From: Nioella nitratireducens | GTDB lineage: Bacteria > Pseudomonadota > Alphaproteobacteria > Rhodobacterales > Rhodobacteraceae | NCBI RefSeq assembly: GCF_001879715.1 | Contig: NZ_MNBW01000017.1 | Coordinates: forward strand, 1-64,000 | DNA length: 64,000 bases | Direction of reading: 5' to 3' | Shown here: positions 46,003 through 55,765 of the stretch, piece by piece | Numbering within the stretch: position 1 is the first letter of the stretch | How the letters are laid out: the number at the start of each line of letters is the position of its first letter | Position numbers and translations under genes: made by a program | The notes under the pieces: model-generated | Told to the model about the DNA's origin: nothing | The model's input: the letters and a program-made list of their open reading frames with translations, nothing else | Database searches by the model: none

Positions 46003-47523
46003 ATGGAACCGCTTACCTGGTCCGGGTCTCTGGGCCCTTACCTCAACCCGATCCTGCTGATCGCCGTCGGCGTCTTCGCCCTTGGCTTCGTGCTCAACTT
46101 CGCGATGACCCTTGTCGGCCTGCGTCAGGCCGAGCCGATCGTGAACCCCGACCACACGATTTCCTATCGCATGGGACCGGTGGATATGGCCCTTGCGCTG
46201 ATGCGCTACGCTGTCTTTGCGGTGCTGGCGGTCTGCGTGATCTATATCCTCGGGGGCATCCTGCAACCCAGCATGGAGGCCAAGGGCATCATCGGCGGCG
46301 TTGCGGCGCAATACATGCCGGTCTGGATCGCGCTTGTCGTCACCTATGTCGTGTCGATCCGCTTCAAGCGGCGGCTTGGCCTGTATGGCAAGCTCTTCGA
46401 CAACCTCGTCGGCATGATCGGCTTCGGCCTGGTCATGTTCTGGGTCTACACCGCGATTTTCGCTCCGATGATTGCGACTTATGGCCCGCTCGACGTGGCG
46501 GCGTCGCTGCGTAACGCTCCGCCGGGATCTCTGGTGCCCGGCGCCAGCGCTGACGGGGCCTTCCCCTACTATCTGCTCGGCGGTGATGCCGGTGCGCGGG
46601 ACGTGTTCAGCCGGATGGTAATGGGCGCGCGCGAGGTGCTGACCATTGCCCCCTTCGCCACGCTCTTTGCCTTCATGGTAGGGATTACCCTTGGCCTGCC
46701 CGCGGGCTATATCGGGGGCCGGTTCGACACGCTGATCACCTTCCTCGCCAACCTCGTTCTGGCGTTCCCGGTGATCTTGCTGTTCTACCTGCTGGTGACA
46801 CCCGAGATCGTCGAAGCCGGGGTGCCGGTCTATATGGCCTCGGTCCTGTTCATCCTGCCCATCATCTTCCTGTGGGTGCTGCTCTATTCCCGCTATCGGG
46901 CGCAGCCGCATATCATCAAATGGGTGGCGATCCCGATCACGGTCTTCCTGTTGCTGATCTATCTGGGCACGGTCTTCCGCTTTGATCCGATCGTGTGGTT
47001 CGCCACGTCCTTCATCGGCTATCTCAACCAAGGCAACCCGGTGTCGGAATGGATGACCTCGACCCGCGAGGCCTATGAGCCGCTGATCGGCATCCCGATC
47101 GACGGGAACCTGCTGATCGTCTTCGTGTCGGTGGTCTTCGTGAACAGTCCCACGGTGTTCCGTATCGTTCGGGGCCTCGTGCTCGACATCAAGACGCGGG
47201 ACTATGTGGCAGCAGCCCAGACCCGTGGCGAAGGGCCGTGGTACATCATGCTGTGGGAAATCCTTCCCAACGCTCGCGGGCCGTTGATCGTCGATTTCTG
47301 CCTGCGGATCGGCTACACCACCATCCTTCTGGGGACCTTGGGCTTCTTCGGCCTCGGGGTGAACCCGGAAAGCCCGAACTGGGGCTCGACAATCAACGAG
47401 GGGCGGCGTCTGCTGACGGTCTATCCGCACCCGCCGTTGCCCCCCGCGCTGGCTCTGATGACGCTGGTGCTCGGCCTCAACCTGCTGGCCGACGGCCTGC
47501 GAGAGGAAAGCCTGAAAGACTGA
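46003..47523 (+). CDS. ABC transporter permease, DppC type, with long N-terminal extension
   Basis: The 506-aa protein is about 200 residues longer than DppC. The extra N-terminal part holds four or more membrane helices (to about residue 160). The usual DppC core follows, with the EAA loop YVAAAQTRGEGPWYIMLWEI and the end GLNLLADGLREESLKD. It lies 13 bases after the first permease. Extended second permeases of this kind are known in some oligopeptide-type systems; the meaning of the extension is unclear. Confidence 0.85.
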   Translation: MEPLTWSGSLGPYLNPILLIAVGVFALGFVLNFAMTLVGLRQAEPIVNPDHTISYRMGPVDMALALMRYAVFAVLAVCVIYILGGILQPSMEAKGIIGGVAAQYMPVWIALVVTYVVSIRFKRRLGLYGKLFDNLVGMIGFGLVMFWVYTAIFAPMIATYGPLDVAASLRNAPPGSLVPGASADGAFPYYLLGGDAGARDVFSRMVMGAREVLTIAPFATLFAFMVGITLGLPAGYIGGRFDTLITFLANLVLAFPVILLFYLLVTPEIVEAGVPVYMASVLFILPIIFLWVLLYSRYRAQPHIIKWVAIPITVFLLLIYLGTVFRFDPIVWFATSFIGYLNQGNPVSEWMTSTREAYEPLIGIPIDGNLLIVFVSVVFVNSPTVFRIVRGLVLDIKTRDYVAAAQTRGEGPWYIMLWEILPNARGPLIVDFCLRIGYTTILLGTLGFFGLGVNPESPNWGSTINEGRRLLTVYPHPPLPPALALMTLVLGLNLLADGLREESLKD

Positions 47524-47528
47524 TGATC

Positions 47529-47562
47529 GGGCCGCGCCCTGCCCTGTGGCCGGGCGCGGCCC
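47529..47562 (+). terminator. Strong GC hairpin between permease and ATPase genes
   Basis: GGGCCGCGCCC (47529-47539) and GGGCGCGGCCC (47552-47562) are perfect 11-bp arms, starting 5 bases after the permease stop. There is no T-run. It may slow decay of the permease message or reduce transcription of the ATPase gene. The stretch from here to 47687 holds no convincing gene. Confidence 0.45.
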
Positions 47563-47687
47563 CTCGAACCGGAACAAGGATAATGCGGAAGGACACATAC
47601 GGCGGCATGTCGGACAAGACCGGGCACCAGACGTGCCACTTGCCCCCCGCATGCGCCGTCCTATCCGCCCCCAACGGGAGAAAGTGA

Positions 47688-49775
47688 ATGGCTGACCGCG
47701 AGGCATATGACGGCCCCATCCTCGAAATCGAGAACCTCTCGATTTCCTTCTTCACCCGCCTGCGCGAAATCCCCGCGGTGATGGACTTTTCCACCACCGT
47801 GATGCCCGGCGAGGCCATGGGCCTTGTGGGGGAATCGGGCTGCGGGAAATCCACGGTGGCGCTTGGCGTCATGCAAGACCTTGGCGTGAACGGACGCATC
47901 GTTGGCGGCTCGATCAAGTTCAAGGGCCGCAACCTGAACGAGATGAGCCGAGAGGAACTGGCCAAGATCCGTGGCAAGGAAATCGCCATGATCTACCAGG
48001 AACCCATGGCCTCGCTGAACCCGGCGATGCGGATCGGCAAACAGTTGATGGAAGTGCCGATGATCCACGAAGGCGTATCAGAGAAGGAGGCCTACCAACG
48101 CGCGCTGGAAGTGGTCACCGACGTACGCCTGCCCGACCCGGAGCGGATGCTGAGCGCCTTTCCGCACCAGCTTTCGGGGGGGCAGCAACAGCGGATCGTG
48201 ATCGCCCTGGCGTTGATGGCGAACCCCTCGCTCCTGATCCTGGACGAGCCGACGACAGCGCTTGACGTGACCGTCGAGGCCGCCGTTGTGGAACTGGTCA
48301 AGGATCTGGGCAAGAAATACGGCACTTCCATGCTGTTCATCTCGCATAACCTCGGCCTGATCCTTGAAACCTGCGACCGGTTGTGCGTGATGTATTCCGG
48401 CGAGGCGGTAGAAACCGGGTCCATCGAGGACGTGTTCGACAAGATGCGCCATCCTTATACGCAGGCGCTGTTCCGCTCGATCCCGCTGCCGGGGGCTGAC
48501 AAGAACAGCCGCCCGCTGGTCGCCATTCCCGGCAATTTCCCCCTGCCCCACGAACGTCCGCGCGGGTGTAACTTCGGCCCGCGGTGCGACTATTTCGAAG
48601 GCGGGCGCTGCGATGCCGCCGACATTCGGATGGATGCCATCGAGGGCGACGATCGCCACGATTCGCGCTGCCTGAAGTTCCGAGAAATCGACTGGAATGC
48701 GCCAATCGCTGCAGCCATTGAAACCAAGAAGGCCGAGATTGGAGAGGTGGTCATCAAGGTCGACAACCTCAAGAAATACTACGAAGTCGCGGCAAGCGCC
48801 CTGTTCAGTCACGGCGAAACCAAGGTGGTGAAAGCCAACGAGTCGCTCAGCTTCGAGGCGCGCGAATCCGAGACATTGGCCATCGTGGGCGAATCCGGCT
48901 GCGGCAAGTCCACGCTGGCCAAGGTGCTGATGGGTCTGGAAACCGCAACCGACGGCCATGTGGTGCTGGACAACAAGGGCATTGAATCGGTGCCCATCCA
49001 GGAACGCGACACCAGCACCGTGTCCTCGATCCAGATGGTTTTCCAGAACCCGTTCGATACGCTCAACCCTTCGATGGCCGTGGGGCGACAGATCATCCGG
49101 GCGCTGGAAGTCTTCAAGATCGGCAAGAACGAGGCCGCGCGACGCCAGCGGATGCTTGAACTGCTCGACCTTGTGAAGCTGCCGCGTGCCTTTGCCGACC
49201 GAATGCCCCGGCAATTGTCGGGCGGCCAGAAACAGCGGGTCGGGATCGCGCGGGCCTTTGCAGGCGGTGCGCGGATCGTTGTGGCGGACGAACCTGTCTC
49301 GGCGCTCGATGTCAGCGTGCAGGCCGCCGTGACGGACCTGTTGATGGAAATCCAGCGCAACGAGAAGACGACGCTGCTGTTCATCAGCCACGACCTGTCC
49401 ATCGTTCGCTATCTCTCGGACCGGGTGATGGTGATGTATCTGGGCCACGTGGTGGAAATCGGCTCGACCGATCAGGTCTTCAGCCCGCCCTACCACCCCT
49501 ATACCGAGGCGCTTCTGTCGGCGGTTCCGATCGCCGATACCTCGGTGGAGAAGGAACATATCGTTCTGGAGGGTGACATTCCCTCGGCGATGAACCCGCC
49601 CCCGGGCTGCCCATTCCAGACGCGGTGCCGCTGGAAGAAGGATGTGCCAGGCGGCCTGTGCGACACCGAGGTGCCGCCGATGAAGACGCTGGACAGTGGG
49701 CACCAGATCAAGTGTCACCTTGCCGACGATATTCTCGCCCGCATGACCCCGGTCATCAAGGTCGCGGCAGAGTAG
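47688..49775 (+). CDS. Fused double ABC ATPase of the peptide-type transporter
   Basis: This 695-aa protein joins DppD- and DppF-like ATPases. The first domain has Walker A GESGCGKST (48-56), signature LSGGQQQR and LILDEPTTALDV. The second has GESGCGKST near residue 400, LSGGQKQR and VVADEPVSALDV. Each half ends in the oligopeptide-ATPase tail with cysteines (CNFGPRCDYFEGGRC and CPFQTRCRWKKDVPGGLC), which may hold an iron-sulfur cluster as in related proteins. GGGAGAAAGTGA precedes the start. Confidence 0.9.
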   Translation: MADREAYDGPILEIENLSISFFTRLREIPAVMDFSTTVMPGEAMGLVGESGCGKSTVALGVMQDLGVNGRIVGGSIKFKGRNLNEMSREELAKIRGKEIAMIYQEPMASLNPAMRIGKQLMEVPMIHEGVSEKEAYQRALEVVTDVRLPDPERMLSAFPHQLSGGQQQRIVIALALMANPSLLILDEPTTALDVTVEAAVVELVKDLGKKYGTSMLFISHNLGLILETCDRLCVMYSGEAVETGSIEDVFDKMRHPYTQALFRSIPLPGADKNSRPLVAIPGNFPLPHERPRGCNFGPRCDYFEGGRCDAADIRMDAIEGDDRHDSRCLKFREIDWNAPIAAAIETKKAEIGEVVIKVDNLKKYYEVAASALFSHGETKVVKANESLSFEARESETLAIVGESGCGKSTLAKVLMGLETATDGHVVLDNKGIESVPIQERDTSTVSSIQMVFQNPFDTLNPSMAVGRQIIRALEVFKIGKNEAARRQRMLELLDLVKLPRAFADRMPRQLSGGQKQRVGIARAFAGGARIVVADEPVSALDVSVQAAVTDLLMEIQRNEKTTLLFISHDLSIVRYLSDRVMVMYLGHVVEIGSTDQVFSPPYHPYTEALLSAVPIADTSVEKEHIVLEGDIPSAMNPPPGCPFQTRCRWKKDVPGGLCDTEVPPMKTLDSGHQIKCHLADDILARMTPVIKVAAE

Positions 49776-49800
49776 GCGCAGCCGCCATCACAATGCCGGG

Positions 49801-49826
49801 AAGGCCCCCCAATCGGGGGGCTTTTC
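49801..49826 (+). terminator. Intrinsic terminator of the ABC transporter operon
   Basis: GCCCCCC-AATC-GGGGGGC, extended by AAG/TTT pairs, is followed by TTTTCCTTT, 29 bases after the ATPase stop. Confidence 0.85.
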
Positions 49827-49863
49827 CTTTGCGAGAGCGGCGCGGCTCTGACAGCGTGGCGGC

Positions 49864-50286
49864 ATGAGCGATCTTCTCAACCTCATCGGACGCGCCCTGA
49901 TCGCGCTCTTGTTTCTTGGCGGCGCGGTGCAGAAACTGACCGACCCCGCCCCGGTGCAGGCGATGGTCGCATCTATTGGCCTGCCGGTCTGGTTGGTTTG
50001 GCCAGTGGCGCTGTTCAACGCGTTGGCTGTTGTGGGCCTGCTCCTTGGCCCGCGCGTGCAGCTTTGGGCCGTGGCGTTGGCGGGCTATTGCCTGTTCACC
50101 AGCTATTTTCACTGGCAAATGCGGGCCGACCCGTGGCAAGTGACGATCATGGTCAAGAACTGGTCCATCGCAGGCGGTCTGCTGATCTTGGCCGCGCAGG
50201 GGCCGGGGCGGTTCGCTATTGGCGGCCGCGAAAAAAGGGGGCCCTTGGGCCCCCTCTTGAGTTTCGCTGTTCAGGCTCAAAATTGA
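49864..50286 (+). CDS. DoxX-family membrane protein
   Basis: The 140-aa product has four membrane helices, beginning LLNLIGRALIALLFLGGAVQKLTDP, the normal start of DoxX proteins. It ends about 50 bases beyond a strong hairpin (50237-50254), so its last 15 codons overlap the terminator of the convergent nrdJ gene. The tail after residue 120 may be dispensable. Function unclear; relatives take part in redox or sulfur metabolism. Confidence 0.75.
   Translation: MSDLLNLIGRALIALLFLGGAVQKLTDPAPVQAMVASIGLPVWLVWPVALFNALAVVGLLLGPRVQLWAVALAGYCLFTSYFHWQMRADPWQVTIMVKNWSIAGGLLILAAQGPGRFAIGGREKRGPLGPLLSFAVQAQN
50231..50254 (-). terminator. Intrinsic terminator of nrdJ, overlapping the doxX 3' end
   Basis: Read on the reverse strand, GGGGGCCC-AA-GGGCCCCC is followed by TTTTTT. 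It lies 142 bases beyond the nrdJ stop and inside the coding end of the convergent DoxX gene. Confidence 0.8.
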
Positions 50287-50395
50287 ACTGCCCGATTTTG
50301 CTTTATGCCTGTGGCCTGAACCGCGTCAGGGGCGAGCGCACCCGCCCCGTGTTTCAGACCCGCGCGCCGGGGCATGGCGCACGGGCCCGATCTTG

Positions 50396-53300
50396 TCAGC
50401 TACACCCGGATGTCCCGCCGCAGGTGTTGCACTTCATGCAGGTGCCGTTGCGCACCAGCGTGTAGTTGCCGCATTCTCCGCAGGCCTCGCCCTCGTAGCC
50501 CTGCATCCGCGCCTTGGTGCGGGCATCCATGCTGACGGTGCCCGATGCCATGGCAGTTGTCGTCGTCGAGGTCGTTTTTACGGTTTCCAGCGTCGCCACC
50601 GCCTCGCCGGTTTGGGCATGGCGCGCAGTGATCGCCTGTCCCCCGCCTTGCAGCACCACCAGATCCTGCGGCACCCGCTTGCGAAGGTAGCCGGTCGAGC
50701 TGATCTGCTTGAGCACCTCGATGGGCGATGAGGCGCGGCTTTCCGGCACTTCCTCGAAGTTGCGCACCCCCTCTTCCTGTCCGCGGCCCAGATCGTCGAA
50801 GCTTGCCCCTTCGGGCTTCACATGGGCCAGATCGGTGCGGTCGAGGTAGGACACCGCCAGTTCGCGGAAGATGTAGTCGAGGATCGAGGTGGCGTTCTTG
50901 ATGCTGTCATTGCCCTGCACCATCCCCGCCGGTTCGAACTTGGTGAAGGTGAAGGCATCGACGAATTCCTCCAGCGGCACACCGTATTGCAGGCCCACGG
51001 ACACGGCGATGGCGAAATTGTTCATCATCGCGCGGAAGCCGGCACCTTCCTTGTGCATGTCGATGAAGATCTCGCCAAGCGACCCGTCCTGGTATTCGCC
51101 AGTCCGCAGATACACCTTGTGGCCCCCCACGACCGCCTTTTGGGTATAGCCCTTGCGGCGCTCCGGCATCTTTTCGCGGTGGCTGCGGATGATTTCCTTG
51201 ACCACCACCTTTTCGATGATCTTCTCGGCCAGAACCGTGGCCTTTTCCTGCGGCGTGCCGGATTCCAGCGCTTCTGCCGCTTCGTCGTCATCCTCGACAA
51301 GCGCGGCGGCCAGCGGCTGCGACAGCTTGGACCCGTCGCGGTAAAGCGCATTGGCCTTGACCCCGAGGGACCACGACAGTTCATACGCCTTCTGGCAATC
51401 CTCGATGGTCGCATCGTTGGGCATGTTGATCGTCTTGGAGATCGCCCCCGAAATGAAGCTCTGCGCGGCGGCCATCATGGTGATGTGGCTGTTCACGGAG
51501 AGGAAGCGCTTGCCCTTCTTGCCGCAGGGATTGGCGCAATCGAAGATGTGGTAGTGCTCCTCTTTCAGATGAGGGGCGTTCTCCAAGGTCATGGTCCCGC
51601 AGACATGGTCGTTGGCGGCCTCGATATCGGCTTTCGAAAAGCCGAAATGGCGCAGCATGTCGAAGGTGGGGTCGTTCAACTTGGCCGCGGGAATGCCGAG
51701 CACCTTGGTGCAGAACTCTTCCCCGAGGGTCCATTGATTGAAGACGAAGCGGATGTCGAAGGCCGACGGCAGTGCCGCTTCGACCTTTTCGATTTCCCGG
51801 TCGCCAAAGCCGTGGCCGCGCAGCGCGGTATGATTGATGCCGGGCGCGTTGCCGAGCGTGCCGTGACCGACCGCGTGCGAGGTGATTTCCTCGATCTCGG
51901 CGGACCCGTAGCCGAGCTTTTCCAGCGCCGCGGGTACCGACTGGTTGATGATCTTGAAATAGCCGCCACCGGCCAGTTTCTTGAATTTGACCAACGCGAA
52001 ATCGGGTTCGATCCCAGTCGTGTCGCAGTCCATCACCAGACCGATGGTGCCCGTCGGTGCAATCACCGACACCTGTGCGTTGCGGTAGCCGTACTTTTCA
52101 CCCAGCTCCAACGCCTCGTCCCAGCATTGCTCGGCCAGTGCAATGAGGGTCTGGTCGGGGCAGTTGCCATGATCGAGCGGCACCGGTTTCACGGCCAGAC
52201 CCTCATACCCCTCCGACGCGCCTTGGGCTGCGCGGCGGTGGTTGCGGATCACGCGCAGCATGTGCTCGCGGTTCTTTTCGTATTTGGCGAAGGCACCAAG
52301 TTCACCGGCGATTTCGGCCGACGTGGCATAGGACACGCCGGTCAGGATCGCGGTCAGCGCGCCACAAAGCGCCCGGCCTTCGTCCGAGTCGTAACCGTGG
52401 CCCATGTTCATCAGGAGGCCACCGATATTGGCGTATCCCAGCCCGAGCGTGCGGAAATCGTAGGACAGTTGCGCGATTTCCTTGGACGGGAATTGCGCCA
52501 TCATCACCGAGATTTCCAGCGTCAGCGTCCACAGGCGGGTGGCGTGCATGTAGCTTTCCGCGTCGAACTTGCCATCGGTGTAGAAGGTCAGCAGGTTCAT
52601 CGAGGCAAGGTTGCAGGCCGTGTCATCGAGGAACATGTATTCCGAGCACGGGTTCGATCCCCGGATCGCGCCATCTTCGGGGCAGGTGTGCCACGCGTTG
52701 ACGGTGTCGTGGAACTGGATACCCGGATCGGCGCAGGCCCATGCGGCATGACCGATGGTATCCCACAGCTCGCGCGCCTTGACGGTCTTGGCAACCTTGC
52801 CGTCGGTGCGATTGATCAGTTCCCAATCGGCATCCTTTTCGACGGCGTAGAGGAATGCGTCGGTCACGCGGATCGAGTTGTTCGAGTTCTGGCCAGACAC
52901 CGAGTTATAGGCTTCGCTGTCCCAATCGGTGTTGTAGGTCGGGAACTCGATCGCGGTGTGGCCCTGCTTCGCGTAGTCCAGCACCCGCTTGATGTAAGTC
53001 TCGGGGATCGCGTATTTTTTGGCGCTGCGAATGGCGGATTTCAGACCGGCATTCTTGGCGGGATCGACCGCATCCTCCAGCATACCGTCCCACGCCGCGA
53101 TGGCGGCGAAGATGTTGTTCAACTCGCGCTCATGCATCTTCGAGCCGGCCACGATCGAGGCGACCTTCTGCTCTTCAACCACCTTCCAGTTGATGAACTC
53201 CTCGATATCGGGGTGATCGGCATCGACGATCACCATCTTGGCCGCGCGGCGCGTGGTGCCGCCTGACTTGATCGCGCCCGCGGCCCGGTCGCCGATCTTG

Positions 53301-54073
53301 AGGAAGCCCATCAGGCCCGATGACTTGCCGCCCCCCGACAGCTTCTCGCCCTCGGCACGCAGGGAGGAGAAATTGGTGCCGGTGCCCGAGCCGTATTTGA
53401 ACAGCCGCGCCTCGCGAACCCAAAGGTCCATGATGCCGCCCTCGTTCACCAGATCGTCTTCGACCGACTGGATGAAACAGGCGTGCGGCTGCGGATGCTC
53501 GTAGGACGAGGTGGATTTGGTCAGTTTGCCGGTCTTGTGATCGACGTAATGGTGCCCCTGTGCCGGGCCGTCGATGCCATAGGCCCAATGCAGGCCGGTG
53601 TTGAACCATTGCGGGCTGTTGGGCGCCGCCATCTGGCGGGCCAGCATCAACTGCATCTCGTCGAAATAGGCGCGGGCGTCGGAGTCGTCGGAGAAGTATC
53701 CGCCCTTCCAGCCCCAGTAGGCCCACGCCCCTGCCAGACGGCGGAACACCTGCTTGGCCGAGGTTTCGCCGCCGAAGCGTTCGTCCTCGGGCAGATCCTT
53801 CAACGCGGTTTCATCGGGCACATGGCGCCACAAGAAGGCAGGGACGCCCTTTTCCTTCACTGGCTTCAGAATCGCGGCCACACCGGCCTTGCGAAAGTAT
53901 TTCTGCGCCAACACGTCAGACGCGACCTGGCTCCAGCCCACGGGCACTTCCGCGTTGTCGAGCTTGAAAACGGTCGTGCCGTCGGGGTTGCGAATTTCCG
54001 ACGACGTCAGGGTGAATTCCAGCCCTGCATAGGTTTCCTGGTCTGCCTTGGTGAACCGGCGTTCGATCTTCAT
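50396..54073 (-). CDS. nrdJ: Adenosylcobalamin-dependent (class II) ribonucleotide reductase
   Basis: The 1225-aa enzyme makes deoxynucleotides without oxygen or a tyrosyl radical. PHACFIQSV places a redox cysteine at C199. NPCSEY at 474-479 gives the catalytic Asn474-Cys476-Glu478 set known from class I and II enzymes. [22 protein letters not shown] is a conserved loop. The C-terminus has cysteine pairs ([19 protein letters not shown]) that deliver electrons from thioredoxin. It implies vitamin B12 synthesis or uptake. It stands alone, with its own terminator and a 508-bp upstream region that carries NrdR-like boxes. Confidence 0.97.
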   Translation of the reverse strand: MKIERRFTKADQETYAGLEFTLTSSEIRNPDGTTVFKLDNAEVPVGWSQVASDVLAQKYFRKAGVAAILKPVKEKGVPAFLWRHVPDETALKDLPEDERFGGETSAKQVFRRLAGAWAYWGWKGGYFSDDSDARAYFDEMQLMLARQMAAPNSPQWFNTGLHWAYGIDGPAQGHHYVDHKTGKLTKSTSSYEHPQPHACFIQSVEDDLVNEGGIMDLWVREARLFKYGSGTGTNFSSLRAEGEKLSGGGKSSGLMGFLKIGDRAAGAIKSGGTTRRAAKMVIVDADHPDIEEFINWKVVEEQKVASIVAGSKMHERELNNIFAAIAAWDGMLEDAVDPAKNAGLKSAIRSAKKYAIPETYIKRVLDYAKQGHTAIEFPTYNTDWDSEAYNSVSGQNSNNSIRVTDAFLYAVEKDADWELINRTDGKVAKTVKARELWDTIGHAAWACADPGIQFHDTVNAWHTCPEDGAIRGSNPCSEYMFLDDTACNLASMNLLTFYTDGKFDAESYMHATRLWTLTLEISVMMAQFPSKEIAQLSYDFRTLGLGYANIGGLLMNMGHGYDSDEGRALCGALTAILTGVSYATSAEIAGELGAFAKYEKNREHMLRVIRNHRRAAQGASEGYEGLAVKPVPLDHGNCPDQTLIALAEQCWDEALELGEKYGYRNAQVSVIAPTGTIGLVMDCDTTGIEPDFALVKFKKLAGGGYFKIINQSVPAALEKLGYGSAEIEEITSHAVGHGTLGNAPGINHTALRGHGFGDREIEKVEAALPSAFDIRFVFNQWTLGEEFCTKVLGIPAAKLNDPTFDMLRHFGFSKADIEAANDHVCGTMTLENAPHLKEEHYHIFDCANPCGKKGKRFLSVNSHITMMAAAQSFISGAISKTINMPNDATIEDCQKAYELSWSLGVKANALYRDGSKLSQPLAAALVEDDDEAAEALESGTPQEKATVLAEKIIEKVVVKEIIRSHREKMPERRKGYTQKAVVGGHKVYLRTGEYQDGSLGEIFIDMHKEGAGFRAMMNNFAIAVSVGLQYGVPLEEFVDAFTFTKFEPAGMVQGNDSIKNATSILDYIFRELAVSYLDRTDLAHVKPEGASFDDLGRGQEEGVRNFEEVPESRASSPIEVLKQISSTGYLRKRVPQDLVVLQGGGQAITARHAQTGEAVATLETVKTTSTTTTAMASGTVSMDARTKARMQGYEGEACGECGNYTLVRNGTCMKCNTCGGTSGCS

Positions 54074-54245
54074 GCCTCACGTCCCTATTGATGTGCGACG
54101 TGCCAGCGTGTCCCCGCTCTTGTCGCGATGTGTCCCTTCAATACCGGACAAACACGCCCCCTTGACCGGACCCGCCCAGAGGTCGCGGACTGGCCGATGA
54201 CTCGACCGGTACAAGAGAATGAAATCCGTCTGCCCTGCGCCGAGC

Positions 54246-54261
54246 CCACTACATTTAGTGG
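54246..54261. promoter_or_regulatory. NrdR-box-like dyad, proximal, upstream of nrdJ
   Basis: CCACTA-CATT-TAGTGG is a 16-bp dyad that follows the NrdR-box pattern (ACACwATATATwGTGT). NrdR represses ribonucleotide reductase genes. It starts 173 bases upstream of the nrdJ ATG. A weak promoter on the reverse strand (TTGTAG then CACTAA) would place this box over the -10 region. Confidence 0.55.
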
Positions 54262-54312
54262 CCATATCCCGGAGCATCTACAAGGTGACGTATCCAGGCC
54301 TAGGAGGTCAAC

Positions 54313-54345
54313 GGCTTTTTTTTACCGGAATGTCACAAAAAAGCC
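54313..54345. other. A/T-rich stem-loop in the nrdJ upstream region
   Basis: GGCTTTTTT at the left and AAAAAAGCC at the right pair perfectly over 9 bases around a 13- to 15-base loop. It lies between the two NrdR-like boxes. The rest of 54074-54581 shows no gene and no recognisable cobalamin riboswitch. Confidence 0.4.
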
Positions 54346-54507
54346 TTGCATCCATGACGCCCACGTTTCGGCGGGTCGCCGTGTTGATTCATCCCCAGCC
54401 AGTGGAAAACCAAAATCTCCAAAGGCTGCGGGAGGATAGCAGTGTCACTTGATCGAACACGCCAATAGCCTGTGTATATCCAAGGCCTAGCTGCACCAAC
54501 GATTGAT

Positions 54508-54523
54508 CCACTAGATATTGTGG
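54508..54523. promoter_or_regulatory. NrdR-box-like dyad, distal, upstream of nrdJ
   Basis: CCACTA-GATA-TTGTGG is an even closer match to the NrdR-box pattern than the proximal dyad. It lies 262 bases from it (start to start), about 25 helical turns, and 59 bases after the stop of the glycosyltransferase gene. NrdR boxes normally come in pairs about three turns apart. Confidence 0.55.
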
Positions 54524-54581
54524 GGGCGATGCATTCCGGCGGCCCGGCGGCCCTCAGATGATGCGAATCTGACGCGTGGAG

Positions 54582-55556
54582 TCAAAGCCGCCCAAGCGCC
54601 GCCGCCACCCAGATCGCCGCTTGGCTTGCCTTGCCCTGCCGATGCAGGCCGAGCGCTTGAAAGCTGCGCAGCCGGGACACCACATTTTGTGTGCGCATCG
54701 CCGCAAACCGGTCGAGGGCGGCGCGATTTTCGGGCGTCAGCCGATGGTCCGAGGCCCGCAAGGCCCGTGTGTTCTGATCCACCCATCCCGCCAGATCGCC
54801 CGCCACCACCTGCCGCATCCGCAAGGCCGAGGCCCGCCAGCCGCGATTGGCGCCGAACAGGTTTTCCCCGTGTTGGCGATAAAGCAGCGTCGGGCGTTCC
54901 TCCCGGATCACCCGGCCTCCGACGCCCGCGATCAATTGATAAAGCCACCAGTCATGGGTCACCGGGCCGCCCGCCGTCAGCGCCTCTTGCGCGGCGGAGC
55001 GCGCCAGCCGGGCTGCCGCCGGGTTAAGCAACATGGTATTTCCGCCCGCGATGCTCTGCACAAGGGCATTGGAAAAAGAGGGCGGGCGCAGGAATTGCGG
55101 CGAATGGCGCGGCGCGCTCAGATCCTCGTTCACGACCCAGGTTGCCGAGCCGAAAAGCGCCGGTTCCTCGACCGGCCCCCGCGACAACGCCGACTGCCCC
55201 AATTGCAACCGGTCCGGCAGCCAGACGTCGTCCTGATCTGACAGGGCCACCCATTCCACCGACTCGGGCAGATTGGCCAGCAAAGTCAGGAAATTCACCG
55301 CAACCCCCTGCCCCGGCCCCGCCACCACCGACACGGCGCGATCTTCGGTGGCCTGCGTTTCGGCAAAGGCCGTCAGAATGTCGCGGCTGCCATCCGTCGA
55401 GCCGTCGTCGCCCACCACCAGATCCCATCCGGTCAGGGTCTGGCGGGTGAAACTGGCCAACTGATCGGGAAGAAACCGTGCGCCATTATATAGCCCCATA
55501 AGGATCGTCACGCGCCCGGGGCGTGTCTTGGCAATCTGAGAGGCATCAGCAGGCAT
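54582..55556 (-). CDS. Family 2 glycosyltransferase
   Basis: The 324-aa GT-A enzyme has ILMGLYNGARFLPDQLAS (18-35), VVGDDGSTDGSRD and VALSDQDDVWLPDRL with the metal-binding DxD region, the pattern of rhamnosyltransferase-like GT2 proteins of polysaccharide synthesis. The acceptor cannot be told. It has no co-directional partner close by and stands between nrdJ and a tRNA gene. Confidence 0.85.
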   Translation of the reverse strand: MPADASQIAKTRPGRVTILMGLYNGARFLPDQLASFTRQTLTGWDLVVGDDGSTDGSRDILTAFAETQATEDRAVSVVAGPGQGVAVNFLTLLANLPESVEWVALSDQDDVWLPDRLQLGQSALSRGPVEEPALFGSATWVVNEDLSAPRHSPQFLRPPSFSNALVQSIAGGNTMLLNPAAARLARSAAQEALTAGGPVTHDWWLYQLIAGVGGRVIREERPTLLYRQHGENLFGANRGWRASALRMRQVVAGDLAGWVDQNTRALRASDHRLTPENRAALDRFAAMRTQNVVSRLRSFQALGLHRQGKASQAAIWVAAALGRL

Positions 55557-55631
55557 GGCATCGCTTCGGCAACGGCGTATTGCGCCTACCTGCCCCGCCA
55601 GCCCGCGAGAGGCAAGCAGTCAGTGCCAAAA

Positions 55632-55708
55632 TGGTCGGGGCGGCGAGATTCGAACTCACGACCTTCTGTACCCAAAACAGACGCGCTACCAGGCTGCGCT
55701 ACGCCCCG
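55632..55708 (-). tRNA. tRNA-Pro, anticodon TGG
   Basis: The reverse strand folds as a 77-nt tRNA: acceptor CGGGGCG/CGCCCCG, D arm GCGC/GCGC, anticodon stem TCTGT/ACAGA with loop TTTGGGT (anticodon TGG), T arm GTGAG-TTCGAAT-CTCGC, discriminator A and encoded CCA. Confidence 0.95.
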
Positions 55709-55765
55709 ACTGGCGCTTCTCCTATCGCGGGAACGCGACCTTGAAAAGCCCGTTTCGCACCTTGC

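Noticed and set aside
47583-47687. 34-codon frame before the double ATPase gene
   Set aside because: No ribosome binding site and a cysteine/proline-rich nonsense-like composition; the stretch is better seen as leader after a strong hairpin.
54128-54452. Forward open frames of 77-103 codons upstream of nrdJ
   Set aside because: They have no ribosome binding site, cross the A/T stem-loop and an NrdR-like dyad, and show no protein-like composition.
54074-54507. Cobalamin riboswitch upstream of nrdJ
   Set aside because: I looked for the conserved B12-box and its core on the reverse strand and did not find them; control by NrdR-like sites fits better.
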